DNA of 64,000 nucleotides from Vreelandella boliviensis LC1 (lineage in GTDB: Bacteria > Pseudomonadota > Gammaproteobacteria > Pseudomonadales > Halomonadaceae). A program made the translations under genes and the position numbers. Each line of letters opens with the position of its first letter. Position 1 is the stretch's first letter. The notes beneath the pieces are model-generated. The model did no database searches and had not been told where the DNA came from. It saw nothing but the letters and a program-made list of their open reading frames with translations. This document shows, piece by piece, positions 42,271 to 50,246 of the stretch. The stretch spans positions 487,172 to 551,171 of the forward strand of contig NZ_JH393258.1 in NCBI RefSeq assembly GCF_000236035.1, given 5' to 3'.

Positions 42271-43257
42271 TCATCCTCCTACACTTTGGATATGATGCTG
42301 TAATACGGACTGGACTAGATTGCTCAGCCCAGGAGGATTCACCAAAACGACATCTCGAGACGGGCCAACTACTCTAAGGTTCAGCGGATAGGAAGGCTCA
42401 GGTGCTTCGCCGTCAATGTTGCGCAGCCGATATTGACGATGGTGTTGTTCTTGAACCGTGCACTCAAGCGTCAAGCTACCCAAGCACCTCTGATCGGCGT
42501 CCAGCACGAAGACCTTCTCTTTATCTGAAAACTCGCCCACTATGTGCAAGCGCTCGCCAAGCGAAAAGGCCCCTACAAACTCGTAGCCAATCGACAGATT
42601 CTCCCGCTGCAGCTGCAGTTGATTTACAATGCTCACGTAAGTGTTATCCGGCACATCGCGGGTAATGACACTAGATGGGCTGATGAAAACATTGTCACCA
42701 ATACGTACCGGGCCAAGAATGCGTGCCCCCGCCCCGACCTCTACGCGATTACCCAGACTGGGGTGACGTTTCCCACCGTGATTATCGGCTATACCGGAAG
42801 CTCCCAACGTGATTCCCCCTAGCAGATAACAATCATTACCAATTTCACAGGTTTCGCCTATGACTGTGCCAAACCCATGGTCTAGCACGAAGCTCCTACC
42901 AATAGACGCTGCCGGATGAATTTCCGCGCCAGATTGCAGCTTTCCGACACTTGCGAGCCTGTGCGCAATAGTTTCCCGCCCTACCATGTCATAGGCTCCC
43001 CATACTTGATGCGCTACGCGATAAAACAATACCGCCTTGAACGAGGCATAGGCAGCAAGGATCAAATCCGCCCGTCCTTTCGAGGCTGGGTCGCGTGAGG
43101 CATATGCATGAAGATCTTCGGCCGCCTGCTGCAGAGCAGTATTCAAGAGCCCGCTCGGGCAGGACTCAAGCAAAGTCATATCATCTGGATTGAGTGCAGC
43201 CATTATATGTTCCAGCAGCTGTTCATATAGCAGCATCGTGAATGTCGTTTCCCGCAT
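42271..43257 (-). CDS. Serine O-acetyltransferase with an extra C-terminal domain
   Basis: The 328-residue protein has the CysE layout up to about residue 205: a helical N-terminal part with YASFKAVLFYRVAHQVWGAY and the left-handed beta-helix with GAEIHPAASIGRSFVLDHGFGTVIGETCEIG (catalytic DHG), then GGKRHPSLGNRVEVGAGARILG. It should acetylate serine with acetyl-CoA to O-acetylserine for the neighbouring synthase. About 120 further residues (EFVGAFSLGERLHIVGEFSD onward, with a LNLRVVGPSRDVVLVNPPG segment) have no CysE counterpart and look like a beta-rich domain I cannot name. A GGAGG precedes the ATG; it follows the synthase gene by 33 bases. Confidence 0.87.
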   Translation of the reverse strand: MRETTFTMLLYEQLLEHIMAALNPDDMTLLESCPSGLLNTALQQAAEDLHAYASRDPASKGRADLILAAYASFKAVLFYRVAHQVWGAYDMVGRETIAHRLASVGKLQSGAEIHPAASIGRSFVLDHGFGTVIGETCEIGNDCYLLGGITLGASGIADNHGGKRHPSLGNRVEVGAGARILGPVRIGDNVFISPSSVITRDVPDNTYVSIVNQLQLQRENLSIGYEFVGAFSLGERLHIVGEFSDKEKVFVLDADQRCLGSLTLECTVQEQHHRQYRLRNIDGEAPEPSYPLNLRVVGPSRDVVLVNPPGLSNLVQSVLQHHIQSVGG

Positions 43258-43290
43258 ACTGTGTACCCTCCATACGTAGTTTCGAAGTAC

Positions 43291-44205
43291 TCATTCAAAA
43301 TTCGGTAGGTAACCGTCGACTCCGTCGTATATAAGCGTAAGTATCCGCGCACCCTTGGGAAACTCCCGAGATAGTTCAGCGATGGCAACTAAATTTGCCG
43401 CAGAAGACAAACCTAGACTTATGCCCTCGCAGCGCATGGTCTGACGTAAACGCTCTAAGCAAGCTTGTTTAGAGACCTTTAGCATCCTGTCTAGCACCCC
43501 AAGGTTTAGGATGCTGGGAACCAGGCCGATAGACAGGCCCTGAATATCATGGGGAGCATGGCGGTCGGTTAGTAGATCGCACTGCTCAGGTTCCACGCCG
43601 AAGACCCGTAACGTTGGCCAGCACGACTTGAGAGTTTCCCCCAGGCCGGTGATATGTCCACCGGTGCCTATTCCTGCTACCAAGCAGTCGAGAGGAATAT
43701 CTGTGAAATCGCGTATAACCTCCCGGGCAGTCGTGCATCGATGTATATCTGGATTAGCAGGGTTGCGCTGCTGGTTGAGCATTACGAACATCGGGTTTTC
43801 TAGTTGCAATTCCATTGCCTTTTCACCATGAGAGTTATTGCCACGCCGACTGTCAGAGAGCACCACTTCAGCACCGTAGAGCCGCAGCAACTTTTGTTTT
43901 TCCAAGCTATAGTTGTCTGGAATTACTAACACAACGCGGTAGCCGAGAATGTTTCCAGCAATTGCCAAGCCAATGCCGGTGTTTCCTCCGCTCGGCTCAA
44001 TGATCGTCTGACCGCTACCTGGCGAAAGAACCCCGCGAGTCTCAGCGTCACGAATCATAGCTAAGGCGATGCGCGTCTTATGGCTACCTCCAGGGTTAAG
44101 CGACTCTAGCTTCGCATACACTTCGAGCCCAGTTTCGGCGCTGAAGGCTGCGAGCCTTATCACCGGCGTCTCACCGATTAGCTCTAGTAGAGATTCGTAG
44201 ATCAT
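43291..44205 (-). CDS. Cysteine synthase-like PLP enzyme (CysK/CysM family)
   Basis: The 304-residue fold-type II PLP enzyme has ESLNPGGSHKTRIALAMIRD with the PLP lysine near residue 43, the substrate loop IIEPSGGNTGIGLAIAGN, the phosphate-binding GIGTGGHITGLGETLK and SLGLSSAANLVAIAEL near the end. Two motif changes are notable: SHKTR instead of SVKDR, and PSGGNTG instead of TSGNTG. By context it joins O-acetylserine with sulfur delivered by a thiocarboxylated carrier protein, as CysM does with CysO in mycobacteria. It begins 11 bases after the carrier/E1 gene. The exact nucleophile and product are unproven. Confidence 0.88.
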   Translation of the reverse strand: MIYESLLELIGETPVIRLAAFSAETGLEVYAKLESLNPGGSHKTRIALAMIRDAETRGVLSPGSGQTIIEPSGGNTGIGLAIAGNILGYRVVLVIPDNYSLEKQKLLRLYGAEVVLSDSRRGNNSHGEKAMELQLENPMFVMLNQQRNPANPDIHRCTTAREVIRDFTDIPLDCLVAGIGTGGHITGLGETLKSCWPTLRVFGVEPEQCDLLTDRHAPHDIQGLSIGLVPSILNLGVLDRMLKVSKQACLERLRQTMRCEGISLGLSSAANLVAIAELSREFPKGARILTLIYDGVDGYLPNFE

Positions 44206-44216
44206 CAGACCTCACC

Positions 44217-45632
44217 TCAGTAGAGCGGCATGTCGTGATCGATATCACGTGCCCACGCCTTCATGCCACCATGTAGCACTTGGATATTTGAGAACCCGGC
44301 CTCCAACAGTTGTCGGGCTGCCCGTTCGGCGCGTGGCCCTCCGTAGCAGATTAGGCATAGGTGACGATCACGATCCACTTCACTTAGGTGTTCGGCCAGT
44401 TCGCCTAGTGGGATGTTTGAAGCGCCTGAGAGACGGCAAACTTCCAGCTCGTTTGGCTCGCGCACGTCGAGTAACTGAATGTCCTCGCCGACGGCAAAGT
44501 AGTGTTGCAGCTCCTGCGGGCTGATGAAAAGTTCCGCCGGTAGCCTTTCCTGAGGAGCTGCATCGGAGGCGCAGGCTATATGTGCCTCGACCTGCAGCTC
44601 GCGGCTAATGCGGGCGGGTGAGCAGGTTGGGCAATCAAGACGACGCTTAAAGCGAACTTCAGTGAACTTCATAGCAAGGGCGTCGAAGCGCATCAGACGG
44701 CCAACGAGAGATTCTCCAATATTAAGGATCAGCTTAATCACTTCTGTAGCCTGGATTAGACCAACCACACCGGGTAACACACCAATCACGCCGCCAGCAT
44801 TACAGTTAGGCGCTAGTTCGGCTGGTGGGCTCTTCGGATAAAGGCAGCGATAACAGGGGCCATTCTGATGGTTAAAGAGGCTCATCTGACCATCGAAGCG
44901 ATGCAAAGCGCCATACACTAGCGGGCGTCCCAAGAGTACGCAGGCGTCGTTGAGCAGATACCGAGTAGCAAAATTATCGGTACCGTCGACCACTAGGTCG
45001 TAATCACCCACCAGCCCTAGCACGTTGTCAGGAGTCAGAGCGAAATCGTGGGCGTCGATACGGATACCCGGGTTTAGATCCCCTAGGCGCCGTCGCGCTG
45101 ATTCAACCTTGGCCATGCCAAGAGTAGCGGTACCGTGTACTACCTGCCGCTGCAAATTGCTGCTTTCAACCCGGTCAAAATCCACTAGACCGAGAGTTCC
45201 GACACCAGCGGCCGCTAGGTAAAGGCTGACCGGCGAGCCTAAGCCACCGGTACCGATGATCAATACCCGCGCATTCTTCAAGCGCAGCTGCCCCTCTCGT
45301 CCGACGTCGGGCAGTGTAATGTGACGAACATAGCGGCGCACTTCGTCGTTGCTCAGCTCGTCGAAGTCCAACCCACCGGAGGTCGCGAGCATGATATCAA
45401 GCTCGGTGCCAGGCAACAGTTGGCTATCAGCGTCCACCAGTTCACCACCGGCGGTGAGCAAAAAATGTTCCTTGAACTGATCATTACTGTAGAACAGGTG
45501 GTCACGCAGTGCTGGATATTTCTGGCAGACATTATGGACAAGCTCACGCACCGTGCCACCTTCGCCTTCCAATCGAGCGGAGGGCAACTTTGCAATACGA
45601 GTCAACACTTCCGGAAAGATCACGACATTCAT
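44217..45632 (-). CDS. Fusion of ubiquitin-like sulfur carrier, MoeB/ThiF-type E1 and rhodanese
   Basis: The 471-residue protein has three parts. Residues 1-87 are a ThiS/MoaD/CysO-like beta-grasp domain ending in LATSGG, the Gly-Gly that is C-terminal in free carriers. Residues about 95-340 are an E1-like adenylyltransferase: VLIIGTGGLGSPVSLYLAAA, LQRQVVH, VVDGTDNFATRYLLND, two zinc CxxC pairs (CYRC, CPTC) and the NCNAGGVIGVLPGVVG loop. Residues about 365-471 are a rhodanese with the active cysteine in LICYGGPRAERAA. It would activate the carrier with ATP and load sulfur as thiocarboxylate. The start at 45632 has AGGAG seven bases upstream; a longer frame reaches into the JAMM gene. Confidence 0.9.
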   Translation of the reverse strand: MNVVIFPEVLTRIAKLPSARLEGEGGTVRELVHNVCQKYPALRDHLFYSNDQFKEHFLLTAGGELVDADSQLLPGTELDIMLATSGGLDFDELSNDEVRRYVRHITLPDVGREGQLRLKNARVLIIGTGGLGSPVSLYLAAAGVGTLGLVDFDRVESSNLQRQVVHGTATLGMAKVESARRRLGDLNPGIRIDAHDFALTPDNVLGLVGDYDLVVDGTDNFATRYLLNDACVLLGRPLVYGALHRFDGQMSLFNHQNGPCYRCLYPKSPPAELAPNCNAGGVIGVLPGVVGLIQATEVIKLILNIGESLVGRLMRFDALAMKFTEVRFKRRLDCPTCSPARISRELQVEAHIACASDAAPQERLPAELFISPQELQHYFAVGEDIQLLDVREPNELEVCRLSGASNIPLGELAEHLSEVDRDRHLCLICYGGPRAERAARQLLEAGFSNIQVLHGGMKAWARDIDHDMPLY

Positions 45633-45645
45633 AATCAAGCTCCTA

Positions 45646-46107
45646 TTAATGATCCTCACAAAGCGCCGGGAAATCCCGACTACAAACAAAGCTTTCGCCA
45701 TCCCACTCGAACAGCTTCGCACCAACCACTTCCCCAGATCGGACGTCAACTACCAAGTAAGAAACGGGATAGATGGGTTGGCCACCAAATAGCGCTTTAT
45801 CCTCATCCTCTCGGCTGAAATAAGCGCCTACATCCGGATGCGAGTGATAAATAACGCTTACCGGGTTGTCGCTTTGTAGGCTCCGATTCAACAGCACGGT
45901 GTCGGCCACGGCGAAGGTATAGCCGTTGGCTGCACTGCGCCGGTAGATATCAGGGCTGCTTTTGTGGAGCTGGTTCTGGATATTTCTGCCGCAGTGCACT
46001 CGTGCATCGACGAAAACAAAACCGCAGCACTCCTCAGGATAGGCATTAGCGGCATGGCGATAGATAGCCAGCAATGCTTGGGGATTAAAAACATCCTTGG
46101 CCGTCAT
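45646..46107 (-). CDS. JAMM/MPN metallopeptidase (Mec-like)
   Basis: The 153-residue protein has the JAMM zinc motif complete: Glu in AYPEECCGFVF near residue 25 and HSHPDVGAYFSRED near residues 88-101 (H-x-H-x7-S-x2-D). Prokaryotic relatives next to sulfur-carrier genes cut after the carrier's Gly-Gly: Mec releases cysteine from the CysO-cysteine adduct, and QbsD trims a carrier precursor. Here the carrier is fused to its E1, so cleavage behind the internal Gly-Gly would be needed to free it; that is inference. Its start overlaps the exporter stop (ATGA), and the fusion gene starts 13 bases after its stop. Confidence 0.9.
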   Translation of the reverse strand: MTAKDVFNPQALLAIYRHAANAYPEECCGFVFVDARVHCGRNIQNQLHKSSPDIYRRSAANGYTFAVADTVLLNRSLQSDNPVSVIYHSHPDVGAYFSREDEDKALFGGQPIYPVSYLVVDVRSGEVVGAKLFEWDGESFVCSRDFPALCEDH

Positions 46108-47054
46108 GGAGCAGACCTCTTCGCTAAGAACTTTTCCAACGGCACTTTGGTGAGGGCGAACCCAGCTAAAAGAAGGGCGGAGTAAAAGGCGAGATCCTGT
46201 GAGATCGGTTGCCCTTCATACCAAGAACCGATGATCACGGCGAATACCGGAAATATGATAAATACAAAGGAAAGGATCACTGGGCTAAGACGCTTTAACA
46301 GGAAGAAATAAACGATAAACCCGCCTACTGAGGCGAATAGACCGAGGTAAATCAACGCCCACCAGGAACTCGCGCTGAAACTAGCGAAGTCGGGCCGCTC
46401 AACGCCCAGCCCTACCAGGAACAGCATCAAGCCGGCGAGGCCGATCGGAATAGTGTTGTATGTGATGACGCTGATTTCGGTGCCTTTCTGCTTAGTAATC
46501 ACATAGCACAATGCATGCATCACAGCCGCGGCCAGAATCGCAAGGACGCCAACAAACTCAGACTGTTCGAAGTTGAGGCCCTGGCTGCGCAGGATCATAA
46601 ACAAACTGCCGAAGCCGATGGCGATTCCCATCACTTGGGTAAGATAGATACGCTCGCGCAGAAAAACGGAAGAAAAAATAACAATGAATACTGGCATACA
46701 GCTAAATAGCAGCGCAGTAAGGCCGGATGAAACGTGGGTCTCCCCGTAATTGAGCAGGTAGTACGGCAAGCTGAAATAGCTGAGGGTGACAAAGACAAAG
46801 AAGCCACCTCTCCCGCGGGGAAATAATATCGAATCGCCTCGAATCAGTGCGAAACAAAGGAATAAGGGGAAAGCGATCAAGAACCTCAAACCAGAAGCTG
46901 TTAGCGGCGGTATTGATTCCACTGCAATTTTGATTCCCAGCCAGGTCGTGCCCCAGCTAATACAAACGATCAAAAAAAGCAGACTGGTGATGAAGCCCCC
47001 CAACCATTTCTGCCAGCTTTTGCGAGCATTTTCGGCCACTGCAGTAATTGACAT
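46104..47054 (-). CDS. EamA/DMT-family exporter
   Basis: The 316-residue inner-membrane protein has ten helices in two EamA repeats: FLIVCISWGTTWLGIKIAVE with PPLTASGLRFLIAFPLFLCF in the first, and AVMHALCYVITKQKG to SVGGFIVYFFLLKRLSPV in the second. Family members such as E. coli YdeD export cysteine pathway metabolites, others export other amino acids. As first gene of the cysteine-type operon it likely exports the product or an intermediate. The frame opens at 47117, but the ATG at 47054 has GAGGGA upstream and fits the family start. It is divergent from the MocR gene. Confidence 0.88.
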   Translation of the reverse strand: MSITAVAENARKSWQKWLGGFITSLLFLIVCISWGTTWLGIKIAVESIPPLTASGLRFLIAFPLFLCFALIRGDSILFPRGRGGFFVFVTLSYFSLPYYLLNYGETHVSSGLTALLFSCMPVFIVIFSSVFLRERIYLTQVMGIAIGFGSLFMILRSQGLNFEQSEFVGVLAILAAAVMHALCYVITKQKGTEISVITYNTIPIGLAGLMLFLVGLGVERPDFASFSASSWWALIYLGLFASVGGFIVYFFLLKRLSPVILSFVFIIFPVFAVIIGSWYEGQPISQDLAFYSALLLAGFALTKVPLEKFLAKRSAP

Positions 47055-47144
47055 GACGGCAATCCCTCTACCTGCTAAATTAAACCCATTAACTGGGGTA
47101 AAAACCATAATTGACACCCTAAAACTAGACTATTAGGACTTAAA
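47055..47144. promoter_or_regulatory. Divergent control region of the cysteine-type operon and the MocR gene
   Basis: The 90-base AT-rich gap between the exporter and MocR starts contains ACCCATTAACTGGGGT, an inverted ACCC/GGGT pair, and AATTGACACC at 47109-47118; ATTGACAC recurs inside the MocR start region at 47163-47170. MocR proteins bind direct repeats at divergent promoters, so this is the likely operator region. Individual sites are tentative. Confidence 0.45.
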
Positions 47145-48638
47145 ATGGCTGTCAAAACAATTATTGACACGGTTTCAATTCTGAAAGACGCGCTAAGTTC
47201 CGGACAAGGAGCTAAGTACAAGCGGCTCGCTGGAGCGATGGAGGTAAGAATTCTAGAAGGAAGCATTGAGGCAGGGTCAAAACTACCGCCTCATCGCCAT
47301 CTGGCGGACAGGCTCGGAGTGACAATTGGTACGGTAAGTCGCGCATATTCCGAATTAGAACGCATGGGGCTAGTCATGGCGCGAGTGGGTGACGGCACCT
47401 TCGTACGCCAATGCGGCCTAGAGCATAAACGCGACGATGACTTCAGCAATTTCATCGATGAGGTGCCTGATCAGTACGACATGAGTCGCAACATGCACAT
47501 CCCTGGGGCTGAGACTTCCCTACTTGCCCAAAGCCTTATGGAACTTGCCAAGGATAACCAGGCTCTTCAAGAGCTAACGCTTTACAACCCAGACGCGGGA
47601 CTACCAAGGTACCGCCAGGCTGGCGCAACCTGGCTTGCCCACGGAAATTTCCGCCCTCAGGCTGAACAAGTGCTATGCACTAACGGTGGCCAGCATGGGC
47701 TACTATGCACCCTCATGGCCGTGTTGCGTGCGGGGGACACAATTGTCACTGAACAACTCACCTACCCCGGCCTGATTACCGCTGCACGTATGCTGGGTAT
47801 CAAGCTGCTCGGCGCAGAAATGGATGAAGAAGGTATTACCCCAGCGTCTATCGATGAACTCTGTCAGCACAACCGTGTCTCGGCTATTTATTGCACACCC
47901 ACCCTACAAAATCCGACCACTTGCGTCCTTTCTTCGCCACGCCGAGAAGCGATCGTCGAGATCTGTCGTAAACACAATCTGTTAATAATTGAAGATGAGG
48001 CACACGCCATTCTTGTAGAAGATCGTGCCCCGCCACTTAGTTTTTTCGCGCCAGAGCGCAGCATCCTGATTAGCAGCCTGAGCAAAGCCGTTGCAGCGGG
48101 CCTGCGGGTGGGATTTCTACACGCACCAACGACGCTACTTAGTCGGATCACCGCAGCCCTGCGTGCCTCCTGCTGGATGGCGACTCCCCTAGCGATGGAG
48201 CTAGCGACCCATTGGATCGAGGAGGGTACTGCGGAGAAGTTGCTACGTGATCAGATCGCAGAGATCATTCGGCGCAAAGCGCTAGTGCAAGGCCTGCTGG
48301 ACGGATTTACCTATCGTACCCACCCACAGAGTCCCCATTTCTGGATTGAGGTGCCTGAACCCTGGCGAGCCTCTGATATTGAAACCGACCTGAAGTTGAA
48401 GAACTATCTGATTACAACAGCAGAGGCCTTCGCTGTTGGCCGGGCAGCGGTACCGCAGTTTATCCGCGCAAGCGTCACTAACGCTTCACACGATGATCAG
48501 TTGCTTCGGATGGGCTTCCAGACAATCGCGAATACCCTGCGTCAGGGCAGCACCCAGTTCGAAGGAGAATTGATCTTACCCAGCAACAGTGGACACTGGT
48601 TTAAGCGATCATTCGAGATTCAAAGACCTCAGGACTGA
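47145..48638 (+). CDS. MocR-type (GntR HTH plus aminotransferase domain) regulator
   Basis: The protein of 497 residues has an N-terminal GntR winged helix ([40 protein letters not shown]) and a fold-type I aminotransferase-like domain from about residue 110: [35 protein letters not shown], and [15 protein letters not shown] with the PLP lysine. MocR regulators sense PLP-linked amino compounds and usually control a divergent operon. The last 20 or so codons (from about 48571) are read from the IS3 element that inserted at its 3' end, so the natural C-terminus is replaced. The domain itself seems complete, and function may be kept. Confidence 0.88.
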   Translation: MAVKTIIDTVSILKDALSSGQGAKYKRLAGAMEVRILEGSIEAGSKLPPHRHLADRLGVTIGTVSRAYSELERMGLVMARVGDGTFVRQCGLEHKRDDDFSNFIDEVPDQYDMSRNMHIPGAETSLLAQSLMELAKDNQALQELTLYNPDAGLPRYRQAGATWLAHGNFRPQAEQVLCTNGGQHGLLCTLMAVLRAGDTIVTEQLTYPGLITAARMLGIKLLGAEMDEEGITPASIDELCQHNRVSAIYCTPTLQNPTTCVLSSPRREAIVEICRKHNLLIIEDEAHAILVEDRAPPLSFFAPERSILISSLSKAVAAGLRVGFLHAPTTLLSRITAALRASCWMATPLAMELATHWIEEGTAEKLLRDQIAEIIRRKALVQGLLDGFTYRTHPQSPHFWIEVPEPWRASDIETDLKLKNYLITTAEAFAVGRAAVPQFIRASVTNASHDDQLLRMGFQTIANTLRQGSTQFEGELILPSNSGHWFKRSFEIQRPQD

Positions 48639-49467
48639 TCATTCCTATAGCACTATGCCGCCGGTGCTTATTGTAGTCGAGTTCGATGTATTCAAACACC
48701 TGACGCCTTATATCGCTTCGCGTTTTAAATTGCTCTCCATGAATCGCTTCAACCTTCAGGCTGTGGAAGAAGCTTTCGGCACAGGCATTACCATAACAGT
48801 TGCCTTTAGCGCTCATACTGCACTTAAGCTCATGTCGCCTAAGCAGCGATTGGTAAAGCGTGGAACAGTACTGACTGCCTCGATCCGAGTGGACTATGAC
48901 GCCTTTGGGCATTTTACGTCTCCATAGCGCCATTTGTAGCGCGTCACAGACAAGATCAGCCGTCATGCGCTCACTCATTGCCCAACCGACCACTTTACGA
49001 GAGTAAAGATCAATGAGGACTGCTAGGTAAAGCCAACCCTCGCCCGTCGCCAAATAAGTGATATCGCCCACCCACTTTTGATTGGGAGCTGAGGCCGTGA
49101 AGTTTTGCTCTAGTAGATTCGCTGCCACCGGCAGCGAATGCCGAGAGTTCGTGGTGGCCTTGAACTTGCGAGCGGCTTTAGCGCGCAAGCCTTGACGCTG
49201 TAAGCTGGCAGCTACCGTCTTACGGTTGATCGGCATCCCATCATCTTGCAGGTCTAGGGTTAATCTCGGGGCGCCTGAGCGGCCCTTACGCTGGTGAAAA
49301 GCCTCAGCCACACGCTGATCGAGAATGGCTTGCTCGCTGCGTTTTGGGGACGGTACTCCTTCGCGCTGCCGCCAAGCGTAGTAGCCGCTTCGAGCGACCC
49401 CAACAACACGGCACATACGTTGAACACTGAAAGCCTGACGATGGCGATGAATAAAGGCGTACTTCAC
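48601..49467 (-). CDS. IS3-family transposase orfB (DDE catalytic part)
   Basis: The 288-codon frame has the HTH_21 region near residues 45-95 and the integrase core: [20 protein letters not shown] with the first Asp, [20 protein letters not shown] with the second Asp, and [19 protein letters not shown] with the Glu. [20 protein letters not shown] is the usual C-terminal motif. It overlaps the orfA stop and is normally made as an OrfAB fusion by minus-one frameshifting. Catalytic residues are intact. Confidence 0.95.
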   Translation of the reverse strand: MKYAFIHRHRQAFSVQRMCRVVGVARSGYYAWRQREGVPSPKRSEQAILDQRVAEAFHQRKGRSGAPRLTLDLQDDGMPINRKTVAASLQRQGLRAKAARKFKATTNSRHSLPVAANLLEQNFTASAPNQKWVGDITYLATGEGWLYLAVLIDLYSRKVVGWAMSERMTADLVCDALQMALWRRKMPKGVIVHSDRGSQYCSTLYQSLLRRHELKCSMSAKGNCYGNACAESFFHSLKVEAIHGEQFKTRSDIRRQVFEYIELDYNKHRRHSAIGMISPEVFESRMIA

Positions 49468-49766
49468 TTCAGGCTCTTCGCAAAGTACACCGCGGCCTTT
49501 TTTGTGATGGCCAGCTCTTCATTTGCCTCAGCTAATTGGCGCTTCAAGCGGACGTTTTCTTCTGCTAGCGACCGCTCTCGTTCAGAGGTGTCTTGCTGAA
49601 GCTGGGCTTTAGAGCGCCATTGATAGAGCTGACTGGCGTGTATTCCCAATTCACGAGCCGCTGCTGCAACGCCAATGCGATCAGCGAGTGCTAACGCTTC
49701 TTGACGGTAGGCATCTGAGTAACGGGTATAGGATTTTTTCTTCATCGATGTCGTCGATCTTGCCAT
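49464..49766 (-). CDS. IS3-family transposase orfA (HTH and leucine zipper)
   Basis: The 100-residue protein has a helix-turn-helix ([33 protein letters not shown]) and a coiled coil ([20 protein letters not shown]). It binds the IS ends. ITKK near the end is coded by ACA-AAA-AAG, a slippery site in the right phase for a minus-one shift into orfB. A GAGG lies before the ATG at 49766. Confidence 0.93.
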   Translation of the reverse strand: MARSTTSMKKKSYTRYSDAYRQEALALADRIGVAAAARELGIHASQLYQWRSKAQLQQDTSERERSLAEENVRLKRQLAEANEELAITKKAAVYFAKSLK

Positions 49767-49826
49767 GGTTCACCTCATCGTAGCGTATTACATTCTTGAG
49801 GTGTCCACTGTTACTGGGCAGGATCA

Positions 49827-49928
49827 GCCGCCTTCGAACCAGAAACCTGGACACCCGCTCTGGCAAGCTTCGCTGAAACGTTGCGTGACTCGGTGGTGGT
49901 GGATGAGCCTCAGCTTACTGTGTCTTGA
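49827..49928 (+). pseudogene. 3' remnant of an unknown gene cut by the IS3 element
   Basis: Directly behind the IS end a frame of 33 codons reads AAFEPETWTPALASFAETLR and VVVDEPQLTVS before TGA at 49926-49928. It has no start and looks like the end of a real protein, but I do not recognise it. It may be the tail of a gene whose body was lost when the IS arrived. Confidence 0.35.
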
Positions 49929-49960
49929 ACTAGGTACCGACACTCCGCTATAGCGTTGCC

Positions 49961-50246
49961 CTATTCGCTTTTCAGTCGGTTCATAGATGCATGTAGGACG
50001 GCGAGAACGTCAACTTGATCTGGTTTGATGTAGTAGATAATGCGGTAAGCGCCACACAGGACTTACCTTATTTGAGCGATGTCGTACTCGGGCACTTTGC
50101 GCCCTGAAGCGGGGAAATCACCAATCTGTTGTGACCTCCGGGTGATTTTTATCAACGGAGCTCAACGCATAAGCTTCTGAATCCTGCGCGATATAGGCAT
50201 AAATCGCGTCCAAATGAGCTTCTGCTGCTGTCCAGAACACATTCAT
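49961..50246 (-). pseudogene. Dead ParE/RelE-family toxin gene
   Basis: Read on the minus strand from the ATG at 50246, the product begins MNVFWTAAEAHLDAIYAYIA, a ParE start. An extra A in GATAAAAATC shifts the frame; the next frame continues ITRRSQQIGDFPASGRKVPE and YDIAQIR, then meets TAA where GAA is expected. After it the same frame goes on VLCGAYRIIYYIKPDQVDV and ends with TAG at 49961. Repairing one frameshift and one stop gives a normal toxin of 94 residues. Its start overlaps the antitoxin stop, so it was once a standard pair. Confidence 0.85.

Larger units (their letters stand above)
48571..49826 (-). mobile_element. Insertion sequence, IS3 family, complete
   Basis: The 1256-base element has imperfect inverted repeats starting TGATCTTACCCAGCAACAG on the left and TGATCCTGCCCAGTAACAG (complement) on the right, both going on to TGGACAC. 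It encodes orfA and orfB in overlapping frames with a slippery A-AAA-AAG. No clear target duplication is seen, but TTCGAA lies just outside both ends. It closes the accessory cassette on the right. A solo copy of its right-end 17-mer lies at 55981-55997. Confidence 0.9.

Noticed and set aside
47109..47145. A sigma-70 promoter with TTGACA at 47111 for the MocR gene
   Set aside because: No acceptable -10 box lies 16-18 bases downstream, so I list only a general control region.
39758..49826. Composite transposon with two matching IS copies
   Set aside because: The two elements belong to different families (IS1182 and IS3), so they cannot act as the paired ends of a classical composite transposon; shared transfer remains possible.
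49827..49860. TTCGAA-rich stretch beside the IS3 end taken for a tRNA T-loop or attachment site
   Set aside because: No acceptor stem, anticodon arm or CCA can be formed; TTCGAA is only a short palindrome.
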